20,112 nucleotides of DNA from positions 1-20,112 of IMG/VR virus record IMGVR_UViG_3300032323_000374; one strand, given 5' to 3'. Position numbers and translations under genes: made by a program. Source of the DNA: a virus. Below, in pieces: positions 13,639 to 19,573 of this stretch (within the stretch, counting starts at the first letter, position 1; each line of letters opens with the position of its first letter). Under the pieces are notes generated by a model that saw nothing but the letters and a program-made list of their open reading frames with translations, ran no database searches and was not told where the DNA came from.

Positions 13639-14904
13639 TTACTCTCCTTCGTTCTCGTCGTTGTTGTACTCGTCGGCATGGTCGGGGTGGATGGTGAGCG
13701 TGTTACCTTGTGCGTCAGTCACCTCGATGCTGTCCTCGTCATCGCTGTACCACTCGTTGCTGTGCTCACACTCCCACGCATGATCGCGGTGTTCGTACTC
13801 GCCACTAGCTAACGTGATGACGCCGTTCTGATCCAGATAGTCAACGTCGTAGTGCTCCTCAGTTGACTCAAGGAATATCACGTTGTTCTCGTGTATCTCG
13901 AACTGATGGCCGTGGCGTGTGTATGCGGTGACGTAGTTATCTCTGCAGCTACTGCATACATGGTTCGACTCACCACGCCCAACCCAATACATGTCCTCGG
14001 GGTGTTGGTAGGAACCGCAGTCAGCGCACTCCTCTGACTCATCCTCACTCTCTGGTGTGCCGTCGGTGTTGTTGCATACGTACTCACCGCCATCTCTGAT
14101 GACGAGGCACAGCTTGCCATCGTGTCGTTCGACATCAACGTTCTGTACATCACCGTCGATGTATGGTGCAAGGAAGGCAGAGGATGTGTAGCGTGGTTCG
14201 AGGTGTGCCATGCGTGCGCCTTCAGGCCAACCACCCCTGTGCTCGTACCCTTGTTGCTTCAGCCATGCTTCGAGCATCTCGTCAGCGTATGAGTAGCCCT
14301 CGCCTTTCTTGTAGCTACGCACATAGCACTTGTAGTTCTCGTAGGTATCCTCGTACACCAGCGCACGGCCACGCACATCGCCGTCAACCACACGCCGTGC
14401 CATACCCCAGCCGAGTGCAGGTGAGTAGACTCTGTAGGGATGGTGCTCGTGGTGGCAGTCGTTCCATCGCATACATGAGTGTGGCCCACGTTGTAGCGTG
14501 TCGAGTATCTCGTCGGTGGTACGCACGATCTCGCACCCTGACGCTGAGTGCAGCGCAGCGATGTCACGTATCTGATGGTCGGCCAGCTTGGGGAAGTGGC
14601 GGTGCAGATACTTGCCGATGGTAGTTATGGTCTGCTTGTTGTCGTGGCCTGCTCGGTCGTCGCGTGTGTAGGCCAGACGGTTGGGGTCACTTGTGGAAAT
14701 GTGCGGCCACTCAAGTACCAGCAAGTGCCAATCTTTCGGTGGAGAAAGTTTGACTGCACACCACACTGCCTCGTGGAATGAATAGCTGCGCTGCTCACGT
14801 GCATGCCAGCCACGCACACCCGATGGGTCATAGCGTAGTACCTGTATGAGTGAGTGCATCCAGTCGATGCGTGACACAGGGTCGTACTCGTATAAGTCTC
14901 TCAT
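13639..14904 (-). CDS. 421-residue zinc-ribbon phage protein
   Basis: Starts MRDLYEYDPVSRIDWMHSLI at the ATG of 14902-14904, with AAAGGAG eight bases upstream. The longer open frame to 15057 overlaps the previous gene and has no site. The N-terminal domain has a striking TTIGKYLHRHFPKLADHQIRD (about 94-114), a pattern I have seen in phage proteins of unknown function. A cysteine/histidine-rich segment (144-155: CMRWNDCHHEHH) follows. A C-terminal zinc ribbon, C293-x2-C296-x20-C317-x2-C320, sits before an acidic tail ending in EYNNDENEGE. It lies 2 nt from the peptidase. Possible roles are nucleic-acid or protein binding; no enzyme motif is seen. Confidence 0.82.
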   Translation of the reverse strand: MRDLYEYDPVSRIDWMHSLIQVLRYDPSGVRGWHAREQRSYSFHEAVWCAVKLSPPKDWHLLVLEWPHISTSDPNRLAYTRDDRAGHDNKQTITTIGKYLHRHFPKLADHQIRDIAALHSASGCEIVRTTDEILDTLQRGPHSCMRWNDCHHEHHPYRVYSPALGWGMARRVVDGDVRGRALVYEDTYENYKCYVRSYKKGEGYSYADEMLEAWLKQQGYEHRGGWPEGARMAHLEPRYTSSAFLAPYIDGDVQNVDVERHDGKLCLVIRDGGEYVCNNTDGTPESEDESEECADCGSYQHPEDMYWVGRGESNHVCSSCRDNYVTAYTRHGHQFEIHENNVIFLESTEEHYDVDYLDQNGVITLASGEYEHRDHAWECEHSNEWYSDDEDSIEVTDAQGNTLTIHPDHADEYNNDENEGE

Positions 14905-14909
14905 GGTTG

Positions 14910-15743
14910 TTACTCCTTTCGCTGTGGTAAAAAACTCGGGGACGGGATGTCCCCGAGTCGTGGTGCTACGGTTACTACTGTTTCTTCCTTCGTGGTAAAT
15001 GCTTCGCCGAGGCGTGTCATCTCTGCGCCTTCCTGTGCGGTAAGTAATCTCACCCATTCAACGGACGCTCTGCGTATGCCAACGTCCTCTAGTCTGAGGA
15101 TGCACCGCTCGATGCAGTCCGCGCAGTACTTCGCCCACTCTGCTTTCGCTGCATCGCCTGACCGCACGGCATCGTCGTACGTTGCCATGTACTGCAACCA
15201 TTCTTGTTTCCACGCATCAACACGCTTTGACTTCTGCGTGCGGATGATTACTTTCTCGTTGGAAAATAGTGGTGCTGCTGTGCGTGTGTTCGCTTTGTTG
15301 AATAGCTCGGTGTGTCGTTGAATGAATGGACGCTTTACTTCTTCGGGTATCCAGTCCGACCAATGTGGTTTGCCCAATGCTTCGGGCGTTTGCTTCTCGC
15401 GCTGCTGCTTCAAGCGTAGGCCATACAACCTTTTCTGTAGCAGTTGCAGGTACGCGCTGAATAATTCTGCTCGCTCGGGATGGTTGTGTTTCTCTGATGT
15501 GTACTTGTCGATCTTCGCTCGTGTCCTGTGCATCTCTGCGAGTAACTCCTCGATCATCACATTCCACGGCGCGTAAACGCCATAGCGCATACGCTCTGCT
15601 TTCAACAACGCTTTGCGTTTCACTTGCGCTCTATCGATAAGGTTGTAGATCGTGCCTGCAGAGTAGCCTCGTGCTTCGAGTCGCTTGTAGAGTTTCTTCT
15701 TCGTGAGTTCAAAGTATTTCTGTGGTTTAGATGGTTGTACCAT
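14910..15743 (-). CDS. basic helical protein, possibly DNA-binding
   Basis: 277 residues from the ATG at 15741-15743, which has GAGG five bases upstream. An in-frame extension to 15890 runs through the repeat-rich non-coding gap and is rejected. The N-terminal 60 residues are very basic, with LYKRLEARGYSAGTIYNLID resembling a helix-turn-helix. The middle is a long helical region with lysine/arginine-rich segments. C-terminal residues (PRLGDIPSPSFLPQRKE) are encoded by the copy-2 hairpin and its T-run. No family is recognised. The gene's first codons carry one of the GGTTGTAC repeats, so autoregulation is plausible but unproven. Confidence 0.75.
   Translation of the reverse strand: MVQPSKPQKYFELTKKKLYKRLEARGYSAGTIYNLIDRAQVKRKALLKAERMRYGVYAPWNVMIEELLAEMHRTRAKIDKYTSEKHNHPERAELFSAYLQLLQKRLYGLRLKQQREKQTPEALGKPHWSDWIPEEVKRPFIQRHTELFNKANTRTAAPLFSNEKVIIRTQKSKRVDAWKQEWLQYMATYDDAVRSGDAAKAEWAKYCADCIERCILRLEDVGIRRASVEWVRLLTAQEGAEMTRLGEAFTTKEETVVTVAPRLGDIPSPSFLPQRKE
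14929..14957 (-). terminator. intrinsic terminator made from hairpin copy 2
   Basis: On the minus strand a perfect 9-bp stem (arms CTCGGGGAC / GTCCCCGAG at 14935-14957, loop of 5) is directly followed by TTTTTT. This is a canonical Rho-independent terminator, but it lies inside the last codons of the gene at 14910-15743, a few bases before the ribosome binding site of the next gene. It may partially terminate or tune expression between the upstream genes and the long downstream operon. Confidence 0.7.
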
Positions 15744-15809
15744 GTTGTCCTCTGTCAAGAAGGTTGTACCAAGTTGCCACGACCGTGACAGTACGTGACC
15801 GCCTGAGAT

Positions 15810-15825
15810 GCTAGTGCTGGTGCGG
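15810..15825. repeat. 16-nt direct repeat core, copy A
   Basis: GCTAGTGCTGGTGCGG, identical to the copy at 16021. It is flanked by CTGAGA on the left and TTTTCAG on the right, which can pair to close a stem around it. Confidence 0.75.
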
Positions 15826-15965
15826 GTTTTCAGAGGGCGGGCAAAAAATAGTCTACATTCCCACCTAAATGCAAGTATAGAACAAACCAAAGGAAGGTTG
15901 TACTTGGTTGCGTGAGTTTTTCGAGAGAGTGCAAGGAATGAGATACAACCATTAGTCTGGTTCTC

Positions 15966-16006
15966 TAATAATAATAATTTATATGTTATGTATACTATTT
16001 TTTAGT
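15966..16006. other. A+T-rich tract
   Basis: About 40 bases that are nearly all A or T, inside a window that is otherwise around half G+C. It lies between the two 16-nt repeats and could be a DNA unwinding element or a UP/-10 region. Confidence 0.55.
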
Positions 16007-16020
16007 GTGTCCTCTGAAAC

Positions 16021-16036
16021 GCTAGTGCTGGTGCGG
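16021..16036. repeat. 16-nt direct repeat core, copy B
   Basis: Same 16-nt core as copy A, flanked by TGAAAC on the left and GTTTCA on the right: a perfect 6-bp inverted repeat with different bases from copy A's arms. Confidence 0.75.
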
Positions 16037-16126
16037 TGTTTCACGCTTTTCATTTGCGTCACGGTCGCGTCCACATGATACAACCATCTTGACAATAGTC
16101 TAGTGTTGCTTTCAAGCAAGTATCTC

Positions 16127-16318
16127 TCACAAACATGTTGTGGAGAGTTTGATTGCACGTAGTTCGCGTCGCTCGTCGAGTGAGCGCAGTTGATACCCGA
16201 CTGCTTCGCCTGCGTCGTTCCACCAGTAGCCGAGCACTTCCCAGTTGCGACGCTGGTACTTGATGGTGTTGGGATACTCAGGGACACTGCGTCCCTGAGT
16301 TGATGTGTGGGTGTGCAT
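16127..16318 (-). CDS. small basic hypothetical protein
   Basis: 63 residues from the ATG at 16316-16318, preceded by AAAGG. It starts MHTHTSTQGRSVPEYPNTIK; codons 7-14 are made from hairpin copy 3. The middle, QRRNWEVLGYWWNDAGEAVGYQ, looks like a short beta hairpin, followed by arginine-rich RSLDERRELRAIK. No family is recognised. It is the last gene before the non-coding gap on the leftward strand. Confidence 0.6.
   Translation of the reverse strand: MHTHTSTQGRSVPEYPNTIKYQRRNWEVLGYWWNDAGEAVGYQLRSLDERRELRAIKLSTTCL
16277..16299 (-). repeat. dispersed 23-nt hairpin, copy 3
   Basis: A perfect 9-bp stem, arms CTCAGGGAC / GTCCCTGAG, loop of 5. It is inside the first codons of the 63-residue gene, where it could occlude translation initiation. 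No T-run follows on either strand. Confidence 0.75.
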
Positions 16319-16328
16319 GCTGTGCCTT

Positions 16329-16511
16329 TCAGTAGTATGTTTCCAGTAGATCGAGAAGCTGCTCGACCAAGTCTTCACCGCTGATGTCGAAACACCAGCC
16401 GTCCCAAACTTCTGTGCCGTCTGCCATCTGATCGATCACAGCGAACGCCGTGCGGACGAACTCGTGGGTGAAATGCGCGTTCATCTCGATGTCGTCGAGG
16501 TAGGTTTTCAT
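16329..16511 (-). CDS. small acidic hypothetical protein
   Basis: 60 residues: MKTYLDDIEMNAHFTHEFVR at the start and DLVEQLLDLLETYY at the end. It is very acidic and mostly helical, with one cysteine. AAAGG precedes the ATG by seven bases. The size and charge resemble small phage inhibitors or DNA mimics, but no family is recognised, so this is only a possibility. Confidence 0.68.
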   Translation of the reverse strand: MKTYLDDIEMNAHFTHEFVRTAFAVIDQMADGTEVWDGWCFDISGEDLVEQLLDLLETYY

Positions 16512-16543
16512 GATTTGCCTTTCGTTGGACAGGAAATAGAATC

Positions 16544-16569
16544 GGCGCGAGCCTTCGCTTTCTCGCGCC
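16544..16569 (-). terminator. GC-rich hairpin, weak or partial terminator
   Basis: Arms GGCGCGAG and CTCGCGCC form a perfect 8-bp stem with a 10-nt loop, located between the stop of the gene at 16595 and the start of the gene at 16511. On the minus strand it is followed by GATTCTATTTCC, only a poor U-tract, so it may attenuate or stabilise mRNA ends rather than terminate fully. Confidence 0.45.
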
Positions 16570-16594
16570 TTCCGTGAAACTTGCTGCCAAAAAC

Positions 16595-16966
16595 TCAGAT
16601 ACCAGCGAGAAAACGCTTCTTCTGCGCAGCGGTCAATCCCTGAAACTTGCTGATAAGACGCGCAACCTCGTCGGTCTGCTTCGCAACCTTCTTACCGCTC
16701 GGAATGTCGCTCGGTGGGTAGATCGTATTGAGTACGCGCTGCACCGCTTTGTGTGCTGCCTCGCTTTTCTTCGTATCACGAGCGAAACCATCGCCACGTT
16801 GGCCGGTGCGAATCGGTACGCCGTACTTCTTGCTTGCCCACTGCAACGCGTGAGGTTTTGCTTCTTCCTTGCTGCCGATGCCCATCATCATGAGCTGCTC
16901 CGCGAGCGCAACGCTCATCTCTTCTGCTGCGTCGAATACTTGTGCTGGTGTGTTGTAGGTAGTCAT
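16595..16966 (-). CDS. first leftward gene, basic hypothetical protein
   Basis: 123 residues from the ATG at 16964-16966, with AAGGAG six bases upstream; the open frame to 17149 covers the promoter and is rejected. It starts MTTYNTPAQVFDAAEEMSVA. Residues 30-70 (GSKEEAKPHALQWASKKYGVPIRTGQ) read like a small helix-turn-helix or helical bundle, and the C-terminus is lysine-rich (KFQGLTAAQKKRFLAGI). No family is recognised. As the promoter-proximal gene of the leftward operon it is a candidate immediate-early protein, which is inferred from position only. Confidence 0.75.
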   Translation of the reverse strand: MTTYNTPAQVFDAAEEMSVALAEQLMMMGIGSKEEAKPHALQWASKKYGVPIRTGQRGDGFARDTKKSEAAHKAVQRVLNTIYPPSDIPSGKKVAKQTDEVARLISKFQGLTAAQKKRFLAGI

Positions 16967-16994
16967 TTGAATCTCCTTCGCGTGGTTGATTGAA

Positions 16995-17017
16995 CTCGGG
17001 GACAACGTGTCCCTGAG
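16995..17017 (-). repeat. dispersed 23-nt hairpin, copy 4
   Basis: Arms CTCGGGGAC / GTCCCTGAG (one G-T or A-C position). It lies in the 5' leader of the leftward transcript between the promoter and the first ribosome binding site. Confidence 0.72.
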
Positions 17018-17047
17018 ATGTGGCGGCGCAATGCCAAACACAGCTAT

Positions 17048-17056
17048 ATTATACCA
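17048..17056 (-). promoter_or_regulatory. leftward extended -10 promoter
   Basis: On the minus strand TGG followed by a perfect TATAAT, an extended -10 element (TGnTATAAT). A TTGTCA lies 24 nt upstream, too far for a normal -35. Transcription would begin near 17041 and run through hairpin copy 4 into the gene starting at 16966. Confidence 0.6.
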
Positions 17057-17125
17057 CAATAGGCTACCAAATACCCTTGACAACCCCCGCACCAGCGACC
17101 CCACCGTACCCGTACCCCCCGAGTT

Positions 17126-17154
17126 TTGGCTGCTGCATAGCTCGACCATATAAC
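17126..17154 (+). promoter_or_regulatory. rightward sigma70-like promoter
   Basis: TTGGCT (17126-17131) and TATAAC (17149-17154) with an optimal 17-nt spacer. It would produce a leader of about 220 nt before the 22-codon ORF, or about 280 nt to the terminase small subunit. The match is fair, not perfect. Confidence 0.45.
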
Positions 17155-17316
17155 ACTATTCCTCACCCGCTCTCCAACTTTTATTGCAATTTTGTCAATC
17201 TGACGGCAACCCCACCCCCTAAAAAAGTAAATGCCCGCCAAAAAGCCAAAATCGGACCCCCCACCATTATTATAAAAATTCTAACAAGTCTTGTCTAATG
17301 TTTGACATGCACGGAC

Positions 17317-17348
17317 AAAAAAAGACCCCGGAAAGGGGGGACCGGGGT
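17317..17348 (-). terminator. leftward-facing intrinsic terminator
   Basis: Arms ACCCCGG (17325-17331) and CCGGGGT (17342-17348) with a 10-nt loop. Read on the minus strand, the stem is followed by C then TTTTTTT (17317-17323), a good Rho-independent terminator. On the plus strand the A-run precedes the stem, so the same hairpin would only structure the 5' leader. It would shield the early promoter region from antisense reads coming out of the late module. Confidence 0.65.
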
Positions 17349-17377
17349 TAATAAAACAACAAGGAGAAATATAACTA

Positions 17378-17446
17378 ATGACACAACGGTGTCAAGTGCA
17401 GTATATACTGCGCCCAACGAGACCACAAGGAGTCTTCGCGTGTTAG
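17378..17446 (+). CDS. 22-codon leader ORF before terminase
   Basis: Starts MTQRCQVQYILRPTRP at an ATG 11 bases after an AAGGAG. It ends in TAG at 17444-17446, overlapping the GTG start of the terminase small subunit (17440). The last codons contain that gene's AAGGAG, so ribosomes on the leader would deliver reinitiation at the GTG. It may be a translational coupling leader rather than a functional protein. Confidence 0.4.
   Translation: MTQRCQVQYILRPTRPQGVFAC
17398..17411. promoter_or_regulatory. 14-bp perfect palindrome
   Basis: GCAGTATATACTGC, inside the leader ORF upstream of the terminase genes. It could be a dimeric repressor operator or chance; no second copy was noticed. Confidence 0.35.
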
Positions 17447-18072
17447 AGCATTTGGTTGATGGTAGTGTGCAGTTCGAGCCGGAGGTGATCGCCACCCCCG
17501 AGCGTCTACGCCTACTTGAAAAAACAACACCACAAGAGTTATTCGAGAGTCAGATCAGTACCGCTGATTGGTTAGCCGATCTGGGCGCAGCCCCAGACCC
17601 GCTTGAGAAGGCGCAAAACGCCGAGGCAAACCGTGCATTTACGGCACTTGCCACCCAAGCAACACCAGAAGAGCAGAAAGCGGCGTTAACAAAACTGAAT
17701 ACACCTGCCGCCGTGCGACATCTTGTCGGCATGCTAACGGCTTACGACTGGAAGTTTGTCGAACAGGCAACGGAGCTGCGTGGTTATGCGGTCAGTCAGC
17801 TCCTTGAAGAGACGAAACACCCCGACGCAAAGATCAGACTGAAGGCGCTGGAGCTTCTGGGCAAAGTTACCGAAGTGGCATTGTTCACAGAGCGCGTCGA
17901 GGTGAAGAAAACCGACATGACAGACGCTGAACTCGACAAGCGGATCAAAGAGAAGCTAGAGAGACTGGCAAAAATCGTGGATGTGACGGATGTTACCGAC
18001 GTGACAGACATCGTAGAGGCTGACGCGGCGGAAAAAGATGGGGAGGACGCAGATGAATCTGACCCCGCATGA
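17440..18072 (+). CDS. terS: terminase small subunit
   Basis: 210 residues, starting at GTG with AAGGAG seven bases upstream. A TTG far upstream (17302) is in frame but runs through the terminator hairpin and has no site. Residues about 87-170 (LNTPAAVRHLVGMLTAYDWK, then EETKHPDAKIRLKALELLGK) resemble a DNA-binding and oligomerisation region seen in phage small terminases, followed by the helix AELDKRIKEKLERLAKIV. It would recognise the packaging start on concatemeric DNA and recruit the large subunit. The C-terminal tail has the tandem DVTDVTDVTD and a very acidic end. The assignment relies mainly on position before the large subunit plus the helical pattern. It overlaps the large subunit gene by 20 nt. 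Confidence 0.82.
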   Translation: MLEHLVDGSVQFEPEVIATPERLRLLEKTTPQELFESQISTADWLADLGAAPDPLEKAQNAEANRAFTALATQATPEEQKAALTKLNTPAAVRHLVGMLTAYDWKFVEQATELRGYAVSQLLEETKHPDAKIRLKALELLGKVTEVALFTERVEVKKTDMTDAELDKRIKEKLERLAKIVDVTDVTDVTDIVEADAAEKDGEDADESDPA

Positions 18073-19564
18073 GATAACGGCGCTCCAACGAGTGCTGCCC
18101 ACGCTAAATCCGCAGGAGAAAGCCGAGTTATTGGCTGACCTCGAAGAGCGGGCGGCGCGTGCGGCTAAGAAAGCGGCCCAGACGAACATGTTGGGGTTTG
18201 CCACCGAGGTATATCCGGGTTTTAAGGTCGGAGCGCACCACAAAAAGCTCGCCAAGATATTCGAGGATGTCATTGAAGGGCGCAAAAAGAGGGTAATTAT
18301 CAATATTGCACCGCGTATGGGTAAGTCGGAGTTCTCCTCCTTCCTGTTCCCGGCGTTTTTCCTTGGTAAGTATCCTGAGAAGAAGATCATTATGGGCACG
18401 CACACAGCGGGCCTGTCTGAAGATTTCGGTCGTAGAGTAAGGAACCTGATTGAAAGTGAAGAGTACCAAACAATATTTCCCAACACTCAAGTCGCCGACG
18501 ACCAGAAAGCGGCGGGAAAATGGTCTACCAGCGCGGGAGGACAATATTACGCAGCAGGTGTTGGTGGAGCACTGGCCGGTCGTGGTGCAGACCTTTTTGT
18601 CATCGATGACCCGCATTCAGAACAAGACATGAAGGCGAACAGCCGCTTGGCGTTTGACAACGCGTGGTCTTGGTTCCAGACAGGTCCACTGCAGCGTCTG
18701 ATGCCGGGCGGTGCGATTATCGTGATCATGACGCGCTGGAGCCTGATCGACCTGACGGGCAAGCTGATTGACTTTTCAATAAAAAACCCCGATGCTGATC
18801 AGTGGGAGATTGTGGAGCTGCCTGCCATCCTCCCATCGGGTAAGTCGCTGTGGCCTGAACAATGGCCGGTAGAGCAGTTAGAGTCTAAACGCGCCGCACT
18901 CGACCCGCGTTTTTGGAACGCGCAGTACATGCAGCAACCTACGGCGGATGGCTCCGCAGTTATTCCGCGAACGGCGTGGAAGATATGGGAGCACGAGCGA
19001 CCGCCGCAGTGTGAGTTCATCATACAGTCGTGGGATACCGCGCACGAAACGAAAACGACCTCTGACTACAGCGCCTGCACAACGTGGGGTGTCTGGTACA
19101 ACGACGAGGACGGCAGCAGTCCACACCTGATATTGCTCGATGCGTTCAAGGACAGGATGGCGTTTCCTGAACTGAAAGAGACCGCACACAAGCACTATAA
19201 AGAGTGGGACCCAGATGCGTTCATTGTTGAAAAGAAGGCGGCAGGTTCGCCGCTGATTCAAGAACTGCGCAGGATGGGTATACCGGTGCAGGAGTTCACA
19301 CCGTCACGGGGTAACGACAAGATCGCCCGTATGAACGCGGTGTCTGATCTGTTTGCCTCGGGTAAGGTGTGGGCACCCGACACACGTTGGGCGCGAGAAG
19401 TCATTGAAGAAGTAGCGGCGTTCCCGGTCGGCGAGCACGATGACTACGTCGATACCACCACACAGGCGCTCCTGCGATACCGGCAGGGCGGATTCATTCC
19501 ATTACCAACTGATGCAGAAGACGAGCCTACGCTATTTCGCCGCAGGCAGTTTGCTTATTACTAA
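18053..19564 (+). CDS. terL: terminase large subunit
   Basis: 503 residues; the DNA-packaging motor ATPase and headful/cos nuclease. The ATPase domain has an atypical Walker A APRMGKS (86-92), Walker B LFVIDDP (181-187) and coupling motif MTRWS (226-230). The RNase H-like nuclease domain has D328 in SWDTA, E393 in VEKKAAG and D463/D464 in GEHDDYVD. Both domains are intact and the length is normal. I chose the ATG at 18053 because GGAGG lies six bases upstream; an ATG at 18038 is less well placed. It overlaps the small-subunit gene by 20 nt and is followed after 9 nt by the dioxygenase. Confidence 0.96.
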   Translation: MNLTPHEITALQRVLPTLNPQEKAELLADLEERAARAAKKAAQTNMLGFATEVYPGFKVGAHHKKLAKIFEDVIEGRKKRVIINIAPRMGKSEFSSFLFPAFFLGKYPEKKIIMGTHTAGLSEDFGRRVRNLIESEEYQTIFPNTQVADDQKAAGKWSTSAGGQYYAAGVGGALAGRGADLFVIDDPHSEQDMKANSRLAFDNAWSWFQTGPLQRLMPGGAIIVIMTRWSLIDLTGKLIDFSIKNPDADQWEIVELPAILPSGKSLWPEQWPVEQLESKRAALDPRFWNAQYMQQPTADGSAVIPRTAWKIWEHERPPQCEFIIQSWDTAHETKTTSDYSACTTWGVWYNDEDGSSPHLILLDAFKDRMAFPELKETAHKHYKEWDPDAFIVEKKAAGSPLIQELRRMGIPVQEFTPSRGNDKIARMNAVSDLFASGKVWAPDTRWAREVIEEVAAFPVGEHDDYVDTTTQALLRYRQGGFIPLPTDAEDEPTLFRRRQFAYY

Positions 19565-19573
19565 GGACTACGG

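Larger units (their letters stand above)
15733..16085. repeat. five GGTTGTA(C/T) octamers
   Basis: GGTTGTAC on the plus strand at 15733-15740, 15762-15769 and 15896-15903; GGTTGTAT on the minus strand at 15943-15950 and 16078-16085. The first two extend to near-palindromes of the type GGT-TGT-ACC. Five copies in 353 bp with none expected by chance suggests a protein-binding site cluster (iterons or operators). Confidence 0.55.
15744..16126. other. 383-bp non-coding gap, candidate origin or control region
   Basis: No gene is supported here; the open frames are short or are antiphase extensions without ribosome binding sites. It holds: GGTTGTA(C/T) repeats; two copies of a 16-nt core, GCTAGTGCTGGTGCGG, at 15810-15825 and 16021-16036, each between complementary arms; and an extremely A+T-rich tract at about 15966-16006 (runs of AAT and TAT ending in TTTTTTAG). 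Repeats flanking a melting-prone tract are typical of replication origins. A regulatory role for leftward transcription is the alternative. I could not find a convincing sigma70 promoter in it. Confidence 0.5.
16967..17377. other. 411-bp divergent control region
   Basis: No gene is supported. It separates leftward and rightward operons and holds hairpin copy 4, a leftward extended -10 promoter, a rightward sigma70-like promoter, C-rich tracts on the plus strand (17085-17120, 17205-17220), A+T-rich stretches and a leftward-facing terminator. Confidence 0.75.

Noticed and set aside
15979-16287. 102-codon minus-strand open frame over the repeat gap
   Set aside because: It is antiphase to the 63-residue gene, contains the repeats and A+T tract, is serine/threonine-rich, and has no ribosome binding site.
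17077-17082. TTGACA as a -35 element for a rightward promoter
   Set aside because: No -10-like hexamer lies 15-19 nt downstream; the region there is C-rich.
17302-17439. TTG-initiated N-terminal extension of the terminase small subunit
   Set aside because: It reads through the terminator hairpin and leader ORF; the GTG at 17440 has a well-placed AAGGAG.
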